Below are positions 43,567 through 52,712 of a stretch of 64,000 nt of DNA, in pieces. The stretch comes from an uncultured Agrococcus sp. (GTDB taxonomy: Bacteria; Actinomycetota; Actinomycetes; Actinomycetales; Microbacteriaceae), in assembly GCF_945915485.1 (NCBI RefSeq), contig NZ_CAMEFJ010000001.1:1-64000 (forward strand), read 5' to 3'. The notes below the pieces were generated by a model that saw only the letters and a list, made by a program, of their open reading frames with translations, ran no database searches and was not told the origin of the DNA. The position numbers were made by a program, and so were the translations under genes. Position 1 is the stretch's first letter; the number at the start of each line of letters is the position of its first letter.

Positions 43567-43898
43567 TGGCTCTGAAGGAACTCGACGACACGAAGTTCGA
43601 CGAGTGCACTGAAGCCCTGAAGAACGTTGTTGACCCCGAACTCGACGTCAACATCGTTGATCTGGGTCTGATCTACGACCTGGCTTGGGACGACGAAGAG
43701 GATGCCCTCATCGTTTCCATGACCCTGACGAGCGCTGGTTGCCCTCTCACGGATGTCATCGAAGCCGAGATTGCCGAGAAGCTCGATGACGTCGTTGAGC
43801 GCTTCCGCATCAACTGGGTGTGGATGCCGCCGTGGGGACCCGAGCGGATCACGGAAGACGGCCGTGAGATGATGAGGGCGCTGGGCTTTTCGATCTGA
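43566..43898 (+). CDS. Metal-sulfur cluster biosynthetic enzyme (DUF59/SufT-like)
   Basis: VVDPELDVNIVDLGLIYDL; MTLTSAGCPLTD. Confidence 0.95.
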   Translation: MALKELDDTKFDECTEALKNVVDPELDVNIVDLGLIYDLAWDDEEDALIVSMTLTSAGCPLTDVIEAEIAEKLDDVVERFRINWVWMPPWGPERITEDGREMMRALGFSI

Positions 43899-43935
43899 CC
43901 GCAGGTCAGATCGACGAATCGCCAATGGCGATTCG
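43890..43935. terminator. Two back-to-back hairpins at the 3' end of the suf operon
   Basis: TCGATCTGACC-GCA-GGTCAGATCGA (11-bp stem) followed by CGAATCGCCA-A-TGGCGATTCG (10-bp inverted repeat). Confidence 0.65.
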
Positions 43936-43938
43936 GCC

Positions 43939-43982
43939 GAGCGCCGTCGCGAGCCCTAGGCGAGCGAGTTGGGGTTCTCACC
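43939..43982. repeat. Imperfect ~43-nt repeat, unit 1
   Basis: GAGCGCCGTCGCGAGCCCTAGGCGAGCGAGTTGGGGTTCTCACC. Confidence 0.75.
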
Positions 43983-44043
43983 CAAGCTCTTCTCCAGTTC
44001 AAGGCAGGACTCAGGCAAAGCGGTCCACCGGATCGTTCGCCCT

Positions 44044-44130
44044 AAAGCCGTCGCGAGCCCTAGGCGAGCGATTTGGGCTTCTCGCTGAGCGCCGTCGCGA
44101 CCACAAGGGAGCGATCTCGGCTTCTCAGCC
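44044..44130. repeat. Imperfect ~43-nt repeat, units 2 and 3 in tandem
   Basis: AAAGCCGTCGCGAGCCCTAGGCGAGCGATTTGGGCTTCTCGCT then GAGCGCCGTCGCGACCACAAGGGAGCGATCTCGGCTTCTCAGCC. Confidence 0.75.
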
Positions 44131-44316
44131 AAAGTAGTCGTTCACTGCGGACCGCATCCCGGTCGACTTCCGGGCGCTTCGCGCCTGCAAGCCGCAGCCA
44201 GCCGACCCGAACGCGGTCCTCCGTTCACTCGCAGCGCTTGCGCGTCACCAGCCAACGTGCTGGACAAGCACACCGTGTTTCCCGGGCTCGAATCCACATT
44301 GGGATAGCATCGCGAT

Positions 44317-44580
44317 ATGGCGACGGAGCGGAGGAGGAAACTCAGCGGGTTCGAGCGGTGCGCCATCGTTGGCGGCATCGTAGTAACGGTCGGCCTGACG
44401 GTGTCGGCGCACATCCTGATGACGTTCAGCTTCACGGAACCGCCCCTCAACGCGAGCGGCGATGCCGGGGCCGCTGCGATGATCTTCCTGGCCGGGCCGC
44501 CAACGATCGGTGTTGGGCTGCTCATTGTTCTTGCAGGATTGATGGGCACCTTCGTAACGCGGCGATCAAGCAAAGCCTAA
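44317..44580 (+). CDS. Small two-TM hypothetical membrane protein
   Basis: Open frame with two hydrophobic segments (AIVGGIVVTVGLTVSAHILM; FLAGPPTIGVGLLIVLAGLMG). Confidence 0.6.
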   Translation: MATERRRKLSGFERCAIVGGIVVTVGLTVSAHILMTFSFTEPPLNASGDAGAAAMIFLAGPPTIGVGLLIVLAGLMGTFVTRRSSKA

Positions 44581-44658
44581 GTGCCCTACGCAGCGGGCGC
44601 CTGCTCCCGGCATCGCCGCTCAACCGTTGCCGCCTTCACACCGTAGGCTCGTGTCATC

Positions 44659-45378
44659 ATGGAATCGCTGATCGACGGACTCATCGCCCTGTACTCCTCG
44701 ACAGTTCCCGTCGGCGGTGGCCAGGAGCTGCTGCTGCGCGAGGTCGTCGGGAATGCATTCGGTCTCGCCAGCGCTCTCGGTGGGATGCTTCGTCGTGTGT
44801 GGGCGTGGCCAGTGGGCATTGTCGGCAATCTGCTGCTGCTGACCGTCTTCTTGGGCACCCTGCTCGACCCTGCGCAGTCCCTGCCGACCCTGTTGGGTCA
44901 AGCGGGTCGGCAGGTCATGTTCATCGCAGTTGCCGTGTACGGGTGGCGCCGTTGGCGCCGAGCCCGTTCGGCTGACGGCAAAGTTGTTCCGCAGTGGGCT
45001 AGCGGTCGGCAGCGCATCGGGCTCGTCGTCGGGCTCGTCGTCGGCACCGTCGCGCTCACTCCTCTTTTCCGCGCCCTCGGATCATTCGAACCTGTGTGGG
45101 CGGATGCTTGGACATTCGTCGGCTCGCTGCTTGCGACCTACGGGATGGCCAAGGGCTGGACGGAGTTCTGGCTCATCTGGGTCGCCGTCGATATCGTCGG
45201 AGTCCCGTTGCTGCTTAGTGCCGGCTACTGGGCGACGGGATTCATGTACATCTTCTACGGCGTCTTCACTGCATGGGGCTTCGTCGTCTGGATTCGAGCG
45301 CGTCGCAAACCGACGGTCGAAACCCTGCTGCCCGATCCGCGGCCAGGAAGCGAAACAGAAGAAGATTCCGCTCAATAG
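44659..45378 (+). CDS. pnuC: PnuC-like nicotinamide mononucleotide transporter
   Basis: VWAWPVGIVGNLLLLTVFL; GYWATGFMYIFYGVFTAWGFVVW. Confidence 0.88.
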   Translation: MESLIDGLIALYSSTVPVGGGQELLLREVVGNAFGLASALGGMLRRVWAWPVGIVGNLLLLTVFLGTLLDPAQSLPTLLGQAGRQVMFIAVAVYGWRRWRRARSADGKVVPQWASGRQRIGLVVGLVVGTVALTPLFRALGSFEPVWADAWTFVGSLLATYGMAKGWTEFWLIWVAVDIVGVPLLLSAGYWATGFMYIFYGVFTAWGFVVWIRARRKPTVETLLPDPRPGSETEEDSAQ

Positions 45379-45437
45379 AAGTCTGCCGATACGGAGCACC
45401 GGCGTCGAATTCGCTGAGGTGATGCCAGTATTGGGAC

Positions 45438-46598
45438 ATGAGCAGTCAGCCGGCGAGTGGTCCAAGCGGTCGTAATCGCGCGACACTCCTGGCCGCCCTG
45501 CGAGCAGCGGGGGAGTCTACGAGGGCCGATCTAGCGGAATCCACCGGTCTCAGCGTCGCGACGATCTCTCGCGCAGCGAACGCGCTCATCGCCGCCGGTC
45601 TGATCGTGCAGGAAAGCGAAGCGGGCCCGGGGCGGGGTCGACCCTTGGGGAGATTGCGCATCGACAAGCACGCAGCGTGCGTGCTCGCCGTTGACGTAGC
45701 CGACCGGCACACGACGCTCGCGTTCGTTGATCTCGACGGAACCGTGATGTCTTCCGACCGCCTTGACACGCCACCGACCGATCCCCGGGAACGACTGCAG
45801 CACACGCTCGAGGCGATTGTCGCCCACTGCGATTCCGACGCTCCGACACGGGGTCCGATCGCTGTCGGTGTTTCCGTTCCGGGGCCGGTTCGCGCGGACG
45901 GCAGCATCCCGTTGGCGCCGGCTCTGCAATGGCAGGATGTTCCTCTACGGCAGCTGCTGGAGGGCAGGCTGAACGTTCCCGTCGCTGTCGGCAACGACGC
46001 GAATCTGATTGCGGTAGCCGAGTCGAGATTCGGGGACTACCGTGACGTCGCCAGCCTCTTCGCACTCGCCGTTTTCGAGGGAGTCGGATCAGGCGTTGTC
46101 GAGGGTGGCACCCTCGTCGAGGGGAGCAGGGGGTTCGCGGGGCAGTTCGGTCGCATGTTCGTCAGCTTCGACTCGCAGGAGCGTCTCCTTGACGAATTCG
46201 GAGATCTGGAGTCGCAACTCGGTTCGAAGGGGCTCGCTCGACGCGCAGCCGATGCAGGCGTTCAGCTGCCGTCCGACCGGGAAGTATTCGAAGCACTGTT
46301 CGCACAGATACGGGACGATTCACCCGCAGGCGCTCTTGGACGAAAAGTGCTCGATGAGTTCGCCGTCGCACTCGCCAACGTATGCGCACTGTTGGATCCG
46401 GAGGCGATCGTGCTCGCCGGACGCTTCGCCCCGTTGACCGATGTCGTGGCACCGGAACTCGAACGCCGTCTCCGCGGTCGTGTTCTGCACATCCCACGCC
46501 TCGTGCCGACATCGACGGGCGTCGACGCAGCGCTGCTGGGAGCCGCAGCGATCGCGCTCGACGCATTCGGGTCCCTGGAACAACTGCTCCGCGACTGA
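45438..46598 (+). CDS. ROK family transcriptional regulator
   Basis: N-terminal wHTH (STRADLAESTGLSVATISRAANALIAAGLI) and ROK domain. Confidence 0.92.
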   Translation: MSSQPASGPSGRNRATLLAALRAAGESTRADLAESTGLSVATISRAANALIAAGLIVQESEAGPGRGRPLGRLRIDKHAACVLAVDVADRHTTLAFVDLDGTVMSSDRLDTPPTDPRERLQHTLEAIVAHCDSDAPTRGPIAVGVSVPGPVRADGSIPLAPALQWQDVPLRQLLEGRLNVPVAVGNDANLIAVAESRFGDYRDVASLFALAVFEGVGSGVVEGGTLVEGSRGFAGQFGRMFVSFDSQERLLDEFGDLESQLGSKGLARRAADAGVQLPSDREVFEALFAQIRDDSPAGALGRKVLDEFAVALANVCALLDPEAIVLAGRFAPLTDVVAPELERRLRGRVLHIPRLVPTSTGVDAALLGAAAIALDAFGSLEQLLRD

Positions 46599-46754
46599 CC
46601 GCTCGCGCCGGGCTATTCCGCGGCGTTTCACCCGCGCGACGAACGGTCACGATTTCATTACGCCTCTGGCGAGAGCACGATGACTGTGTACACTGGCATT
46701 ACATTTTCTCGCAGTTTGCACAAAAGTGGGAACTCGGATGCAAGGAGGCATCGC

Positions 46755-47819
46755 ATGCGCAAGCGCAAACTCGGTTTCACGGCCCTGGCAGCAACGTCTG
46801 CCCTCGTTCTGGCCGGATGCTCGACCGTTTCGAACGATGGCGACGGAGGAGGCGGCGATGAGGCAGGTCCGTTCACGATCGGCGTCAGCAACGGCTTCGT
46901 CGGCTCCGAATACCGAACTCAGATGATCGAGGACATAGAAGAGGCGGCGACCGGCTACCAAGATGAAGGCGCTCTGAACGATCTCGTATTGGAGAATGCC
47001 GACACCGATGTGAACGGGCAGATCCAGCAGGTCCGCAATCTCATCAACGCCGGCGTCGATGCGATCATCGTCGACCCCAACTCCGGGTCAGCACTCGACC
47101 AGGTGTTCCGCGAGGCCACCGACCAGGGCATCCTCGTCTTCGCGATCGATCAGGCGGTCACAGAGGAGACGGTCATCAACGTCGGCATAGATCAGGCGCT
47201 CTGGGCCGAAACGAGCGCCCTCTGGCTGGCCGATGAGGTCGGCGAAGGCGGCAGTATCGTCGCGGTCAACGGCGCCTCCGGGCACCCCGCCAACGAATTG
47301 CGCTGGGAAGCAGCGCAAGGGGTCTTCGACGATGCCGGCATTGAAGTGCTTACGACGGCAGACGGCGGCTGGGACCAAGCGACAGGGCAGCAGCAGATGG
47401 CGAATCTGCTCGCAACCTACCCGGACATCGACGGCGTCTGGACCCAGGACGGAATGGCCCTCGGAGTTCTGCAGGCCGTCATCGCGGCCGATCGGGAGGA
47501 CGACATCATCGTTTCCGGCGAAGCCAGGAACGGCTTCCTCAGGCTCTGGAGCGAGCAGGACGACGACTTCGAGTCGATCGGTGTCGTGAACCCTCCCGGA
47601 ACAGGAGCGACGGCACTCCACATCGCAATGGAGATGCTCCAGGGCGGTGAGCTGGACGAATCACAGCTGCACGACGGTCACAACATCGTGCTCGAGCTGG
47701 AAGAAGCGATCACGTCCGACAACTTCGACGATGTATGGGCGGAGGTCCAGGATCAGCCGGACACCTACGTGCTGGACTCGATTCTTTCCGCTGACGACGT
47801 ACAACGGTTCTTCCAGTAG
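46755..47819 (+). CDS. Sugar ABC transporter substrate-binding lipoprotein
   Basis: Lipobox LVLAGCS; periplasmic-binding fold (LINAGVDAIIVDPNSGSAL). Confidence 0.93.
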   Translation: MRKRKLGFTALAATSALVLAGCSTVSNDGDGGGGDEAGPFTIGVSNGFVGSEYRTQMIEDIEEAATGYQDEGALNDLVLENADTDVNGQIQQVRNLINAGVDAIIVDPNSGSALDQVFREATDQGILVFAIDQAVTEETVINVGIDQALWAETSALWLADEVGEGGSIVAVNGASGHPANELRWEAAQGVFDDAGIEVLTTADGGWDQATGQQQMANLLATYPDIDGVWTQDGMALGVLQAVIAADREDDIIVSGEARNGFLRLWSEQDDDFESIGVVNPPGTGATALHIAMEMLQGGELDESQLHDGHNIVLELEEAITSDNFDDVWAEVQDQPDTYVLDSILSADDVQRFFQ

Positions 47820-47828
47820 GAACGCACC

Positions 47829-49364
47829 GTGAACGAATCCTCTCCGCTCGTGCGGCTGCGAGACGTGCACAAGCGCTACGGCGGTGTGCGCGCGCTGCAA
47901 GGCGCGACTCTCTCAGCCGTCGGCGGCGAGGTTCACGGGCTGCTGGGGCCGAACGGTTCGGGCAAGTCGACGCTCGGCAAAGTGCTCGCCGGCTCCGTGA
48001 GACCCGATCGTGCAGACATCGCAATCGCCGGTTCGGCCGTGCAGATCGGGTCACCGCGCGCAGCTGCGAAGCTCGGTGTCTCGGCGGTGTACCAGCAGCT
48101 GAGTCTCGTTGAGGAACTGAGCGTGTCGCACAACCTGGTGCTCGGCCAGGAGCCCGGTCGCGTGGGATTCCTCTCGGATCGCGCAGCCAAGGCGAAAGCC
48201 CGACCGATATTGGAGCGGCTGGGGCCCGCACTCGGCGATGTTCAGGCCGATCAGCCAGTTCGTGATCTCACTCCAGGGCAGCAGCAACTCGTCGAGATCG
48301 GAAAGGCCCTCCTGCGGGAGCCCCGCATCCTTATCCTCGACGAGGCGACCGCGTCTCTGCACCGAGACCAGGTGCAGGTGGTGTTCGATGTCGTACGCGA
48401 GTTGAAAGAGGATGGGGTCTGCGTTCTCTTCGTATCGCACAGGCTCGACGAAATCATGGAACTCTGTGACCGTGCGACGATCCTCCGCTCGGGCGAGACC
48501 GTTGCGGAAACAGTCATAGATACGGTTTCCCCCGAAGAGATCGTCCGCCTCATGGTCGGTGATGTCCAGACTGTTGAGCGTGAGCAAGAAGAACCCGCGG
48601 AGGGCCCCGTTCGCCTAGCCGTTCGCGAACTTTCCGGGAAGGGACTCTCGGACGTTGCGTTCGAAGCGCGCGCAGGTGAGATCGTCGGGCTCGGCGGCCT
48701 CCAGGGGCAGGGGCAATCAGAGTTGCTGTCCGCGCTGTTCGGCGCGACCGCGAACTCGGGCTCGGTCAGCGTCGACGGCAGGCCGGTGCGGCTGGCATCC
48801 CCGCGATCGGCGGCAGCACGAGGAATCGCTCTGGTTCCCGGTGACAGGGGGAGCCAGGGGACACTGCCCGCTCGGCCCATCCTCGAGAACCTCACCGTCG
48901 CAAGCATGCGAAAGCGGGCCTCATTCGGCTTTCTCCGCGCCGCACGCGAGCGTGCCGCTTCGCAGCGGATGGTCGATGAGCTCTCCATCAAGGTCGGGGG
49001 CCTCGCCGAGCCGGTTTCCAGCCTTTCCGGCGGCAACGCGCAGAAGGTGGTCTTCGGCAAATGGCTGCTCAACGAACCTGACGTCATCTTGCTCGATGAC
49101 CCGACAAAAGGTGTCGATATCGGCGCTAAATCGGAGATCTACCGGATCATCCGCGGGCTCGCTCGTGCCGGCACGACCGTCATCATCAACTCCAGCGAAG
49201 ACCGGGAACTCGTGACGCTCTGCGACAGAGTCCTGGTGATGTTCGAAGGCGACATCCGTGCGGAGATCCGCGGCAGCGAGATAACGGAGGAGCGACTCGT
49301 CCAAGCGGCCCTGAGAATCGGTGAGGGCACCCATGGAGAAACGACTGCGGAGAGCGCGACGTGA
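47829..49364 (+). CDS. Sugar ABC transporter ATP-binding protein (two ABC domains)
   Basis: LLGPNGSGKSTLGKVLAG; second half LSGGNAQKVVFGKWL; GTG start. Confidence 0.95.
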   Translation: MNESSPLVRLRDVHKRYGGVRALQGATLSAVGGEVHGLLGPNGSGKSTLGKVLAGSVRPDRADIAIAGSAVQIGSPRAAAKLGVSAVYQQLSLVEELSVSHNLVLGQEPGRVGFLSDRAAKAKARPILERLGPALGDVQADQPVRDLTPGQQQLVEIGKALLREPRILILDEATASLHRDQVQVVFDVVRELKEDGVCVLFVSHRLDEIMELCDRATILRSGETVAETVIDTVSPEEIVRLMVGDVQTVEREQEEPAEGPVRLAVRELSGKGLSDVAFEARAGEIVGLGGLQGQGQSELLSALFGATANSGSVSVDGRPVRLASPRSAAARGIALVPGDRGSQGTLPARPILENLTVASMRKRASFGFLRAARERAASQRMVDELSIKVGGLAEPVSSLSGGNAQKVVFGKWLLNEPDVILLDDPTKGVDIGAKSEIYRIIRGLARAGTTVIINSSEDRELVTLCDRVLVMFEGDIRAEIRGSEITEERLVQAALRIGEGTHGETTAESAT

Positions 49365-50350
49365 CCGCGACGGACAAGGCACGTGAGATAGAAGAGCGCA
49401 CTGCGTTCTTCGATCGTGTCAAAGGTATACGCGTCGCATCCTGGGCGACGGGGTTGCTCTTAGCGGCAGCCGCTGTCGTAGCGGCCGTCCTGCAACCGAA
49501 CCTGCTCACGCCCTACGGTGTCTCATCGACGTTCGCGACCTTTCTGCCGCTCGTGCTCGTAGCCGTCGCGCAGTCCTTCGTCGTGATCGGCGGTGGTCTC
49601 GACCTCTCTGCCGGTGCGATCGTCGCGCTCTCGAGCGTGGTTGCGGTCCAGGCGATGCGCGGCGAGGAGGGCACGGCCCTCATCGGCTTCCTCGCCGCTG
49701 TCGGGACGGGATTCGCCTGCGGAGCCGTCAACGGGCTGATCGTGAGCCGATTGCGTCTGCAACCGCTCATAGCGACGTTCGCTACTGCGTCCGTGTTCTC
49801 CGGGCTGGCGCTCTTCGTGCTGCCGACTCCCGGTGGCACCGTACCCGCGGCAATGACCGAGACGTTCCGTCAGGCGATTGCCGGAGTGCCGGTCTCCCTG
49901 CTGCTCGTAGTGGCCGTGGCAATCGGATGGTTAGCGCTTCGTAAGCTCCGGGTCTTCCGCTACATCCGCGCCTCCGGCGGAAACCCTGCGGCGGCGTATG
50001 CCTCGCTCGTGCCGGTCGCGGGTGCCAGATTCGCCTCCTACGCGATTTGCGGTGCGGTATGCGGGCTGGCAGCCGTTGCCGTCCTCGGGAACTCGGGTTC
50101 GGGGGATCCGTTCATCGGCGGCGATCTCGCTCTCAACTCGATCGCGGCGGTCGTCATCGGCGGCATCGCCCTCCGCGGAGGTATCGGTTCGCCCATCGGT
50201 GCGATTGCGGGAGCGATTACGCTCTCGCTGGCATCCACCATTCTGTTCTCGGTAGGGCTGCCGACCTCATGGCGCGCACTCGCTACCGGACTGGTCGTCA
50301 TCCTCGCGCTGTCGCTCAGCGCCCTCGGAGCACCGAGGAGGCAGCGATGA
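49361..50350 (+). CDS. Sugar ABC transporter permease (RbsC-like)
   Basis: VVIGGGLDLSAGAIVALSSVV; LALNSIAAVVIGGIALRGG; GTG start. Confidence 0.93.
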   Translation: MTATDKAREIEERTAFFDRVKGIRVASWATGLLLAAAAVVAAVLQPNLLTPYGVSSTFATFLPLVLVAVAQSFVVIGGGLDLSAGAIVALSSVVAVQAMRGEEGTALIGFLAAVGTGFACGAVNGLIVSRLRLQPLIATFATASVFSGLALFVLPTPGGTVPAAMTETFRQAIAGVPVSLLLVVAVAIGWLALRKLRVFRYIRASGGNPAAAYASLVPVAGARFASYAICGAVCGLAAVAVLGNSGSGDPFIGGDLALNSIAAVVIGGIALRGGIGSPIGAIAGAITLSLASTILFSVGLPTSWRALATGLVVILALSLSALGAPRRQR

Positions 50351-51303
50351 ACAACCTCAGAAGGGTCGTACGCGACCCGCTCGTGATCGCAGCGCTTATC
50401 GCCATCGCCCTTGTCGTCGCCGGCGGCATCGTCAGCCCCGGTTTCGCGTCACCCGATCAGATCGTGAACATGCTGCGAGTGGCCTCATTCCTCGGGCTCA
50501 TCGCGATCGGTCAGACACTCGTTGTCCTCTCAGGGGGCGAAGGCATCGATCTTTCTGTCGGAACAGTAGCGACCCTCGGCGCGATCCTCGCCAGCAGGAC
50601 CATGGCCGGCGACAACGCCATGCTGATTCCCGGTGTTCTGCTCGCGCTCGTCGTCGCCGCTGCGATCGGCGTAACGAACGGTCTGGGGATCGTCTTCCTG
50701 AAGATTCCACCGTTCGTCATGACGCTGGGGATGCTCGGAGTCGTCAGCGGGCTCATTCTTGTCGTCACGGGTGGCGTCGCCGACGGCCGTGCAGCACCGG
50801 CCCTCGTCCACCTCGTCAACGGTCGGCTGTTCTTCGGCATTCCCGGCATTCTCATCGTCTGGGCCGCACTCGCGGTGCTCGTGACGCTGCTGTTGCGACG
50901 CACGACTTTCGGGAGGCAGCTCTACGCGACAGGAGCGGGAAGAGAGGCTGCGCGGCTCTCCGGTGTCCCCGTCAACCGAGTCTTGATCACGACGTACACG
51001 CTCAGCTCGGTATTCGCAGCGCTCGGCGGGATCGCCATGGTCGGCTACTCGCAGCAGGTCTTCCTGAATCTCGCCAACGACCTCACGCTGCCATCCATCG
51101 CGGCCGTCATCATCGGCGGAACACTCGTCGCCGGCGGTGTCGGCGGCTACCTCGGCAGTGCGATTGGCGCGATCGTACTCACCGTGCTCACGAGTCTTCT
51201 CACGACGCTCAGCATGCCCGAGTGGGCACGCATCGTAGTCCAGGGGGCAGTGCTCATCGCGTTGCTCGCGGTCTACGGAAGACAGCGACGGCTGCGAAGC
51301 TAA
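50347..51303 (+). CDS. Sugar ABC transporter permease (RbsC-like)
   Basis: LVVLSGGEGIDLSVGTVATLGAI; LTLPSIAAVIIGGTLVAGG. Confidence 0.93.
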   Translation: MNNLRRVVRDPLVIAALIAIALVVAGGIVSPGFASPDQIVNMLRVASFLGLIAIGQTLVVLSGGEGIDLSVGTVATLGAILASRTMAGDNAMLIPGVLLALVVAAAIGVTNGLGIVFLKIPPFVMTLGMLGVVSGLILVVTGGVADGRAAPALVHLVNGRLFFGIPGILIVWAALAVLVTLLLRRTTFGRQLYATGAGREAARLSGVPVNRVLITTYTLSSVFAALGGIAMVGYSQQVFLNLANDLTLPSIAAVIIGGTLVAGGVGGYLGSAIGAIVLTVLTSLLTTLSMPEWARIVVQGAVLIALLAVYGRQRRLRS

Positions 51304-51320
51304 CGAAAGGAAATCTAGTC

Positions 51321-52571
51321 ATGGCTCAACGTTCAGTCCTCGGCATCGGGATCGTGGGCGCCGGCTTCATCGGTGAATTCCACGTACGTTCCCTCCTCGG
51401 AGTGCGCGACGGTGACGTTGTCGGGGTCGCTTCACGGACCTCCCAGAGTGCCGAACGCCTCGCCTCGCTTGCAGAATCCATAGGGGTCGGCTCCGGGGTC
51501 AGTGCGCACGACGATGTGCGTGCGCTGGTGCGTGACGAGCGTGTTGATGCGGTGTGGGTGCTGACTCCGAATCATACGCGGCTCGACGTGGTTCGTGCCA
51601 TCGTCGAAGAGGTGCGAGCCGGGGCACGGCTCACCGGTATAGCGATCGAGAAGCCGCTCGGGCGTACGGTTGACGAGGCGAGAGAGATTCTCGACCTGGT
51701 CGAGTCCGCCGGGCTCTTGCACGCGTATCTCGAGAATCAGGTCTACTCGCCTTCGATTACGAGGGCGCATGAAGTCGTCTGGCGGCGTGGCGCATCCAGC
51801 TCTGGAACGCCGTACCTCGCAAGGTGCGCGGAAGAGCACTCTGGTCCCCATAAGGCCTGGTTCTGGGACGGTGAGAAGCAGGGCGGTGGCGTCCTGAGTG
51901 ACATGATGTGCCACTCCGTGGAGGCCGGGCGGTTTCTGCTCACGCCGCCGGGGATCGACCCGAGCGACTGGCTGCGCCCGGTGTCGGTCACAGCGAGTAT
52001 TCAATCGCTGAAGTGGGGGAGACCCGCGTACGCGCAGAAGCTCCAAGAGCTCTATCCAGGAGCCCCCGATTACCGGGAGCGCCCAAGCGAAGATTACGCG
52101 AGAGCTGCCTGGGAGTTCGTCAACGGGGATGGCGAAACAGTCATCGCCGAGGGCACGACGTCATGGAGCTATGTCGGCACCGGGCTCAGACTCTCATTCG
52201 AGTTGCTCGGGCCGGAGTACTCTATGCAGTCCGACACGCTGAGCACCGAGTCGAGGGTCTTCCTCTCGCGTGAACTCGGCCAGCAGGAGGGCGAGGACAT
52301 GCTCGAGAAGCAGAATGCCGAGCAGGGGCTCATGCCCATCGTCTCCGACGAAGCCGTCTCCTACGGGTACACGGGCGAGAACCGACACGTCACGAGCTGC
52401 TTCCTGCGCGGCGAACAGCCGCTGGAGTCGCTTCGCAACGGCCTAGCGGTCGCGGAGTTGCTCATGGCCGCTTACAAGTCGGCGCAGACGGGCGAGACGG
52501 TCAGGTGGCCGGTGGATGTCGCGGGATTCGTTCCGGATGTCGCCCAGGGCACGTGGAACCCGCGCGCATGA
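51321..52571 (+). CDS. Gfo/Idh/MocA family oxidoreductase
   Basis: GIGIVGAGFIGEFHVRSL; IAIEKPLGRTVDEA. Confidence 0.92.
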   Translation: MAQRSVLGIGIVGAGFIGEFHVRSLLGVRDGDVVGVASRTSQSAERLASLAESIGVGSGVSAHDDVRALVRDERVDAVWVLTPNHTRLDVVRAIVEEVRAGARLTGIAIEKPLGRTVDEAREILDLVESAGLLHAYLENQVYSPSITRAHEVVWRRGASSSGTPYLARCAEEHSGPHKAWFWDGEKQGGGVLSDMMCHSVEAGRFLLTPPGIDPSDWLRPVSVTASIQSLKWGRPAYAQKLQELYPGAPDYRERPSEDYARAAWEFVNGDGETVIAEGTTSWSYVGTGLRLSFELLGPEYSMQSDTLSTESRVFLSRELGQQEGEDMLEKQNAEQGLMPIVSDEAVSYGYTGENRHVTSCFLRGEQPLESLRNGLAVAELLMAAYKSAQTGETVRWPVDVAGFVPDVAQGTWNPRA

Positions 52572-52594
52572 CACGCAGCCCCTAGAGTGGGAAA

Positions 52595-52689
52595 CGTCTA
52601 AGAGGTTAAGTCAATAGGGCGATGAAGCGGGGATGCGCGCAATCACCGCACACCGCGCAGCTATCGTCCCTATTGACGAGACCTCTACG
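52595..52689. repeat. 95-nt palindromic element upstream of the UbiA gene
   Basis: Left arm CGTCTAAGAGGTTAAGTCAATAGGGCGAT; right arm ATCGTCCCTATTGACGAGACCTCTACG, near reverse complement. Confidence 0.75.
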
Positions 52690-52712
52690 TCCGCGGGGAG
52701 AGGTGGCCGAGC

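Noticed and set aside
44270-44300. GGGCTCGAATCCAC resembling a tRNA T-arm
   Set aside because: No acceptor, D or anticodon stems could be found around it.
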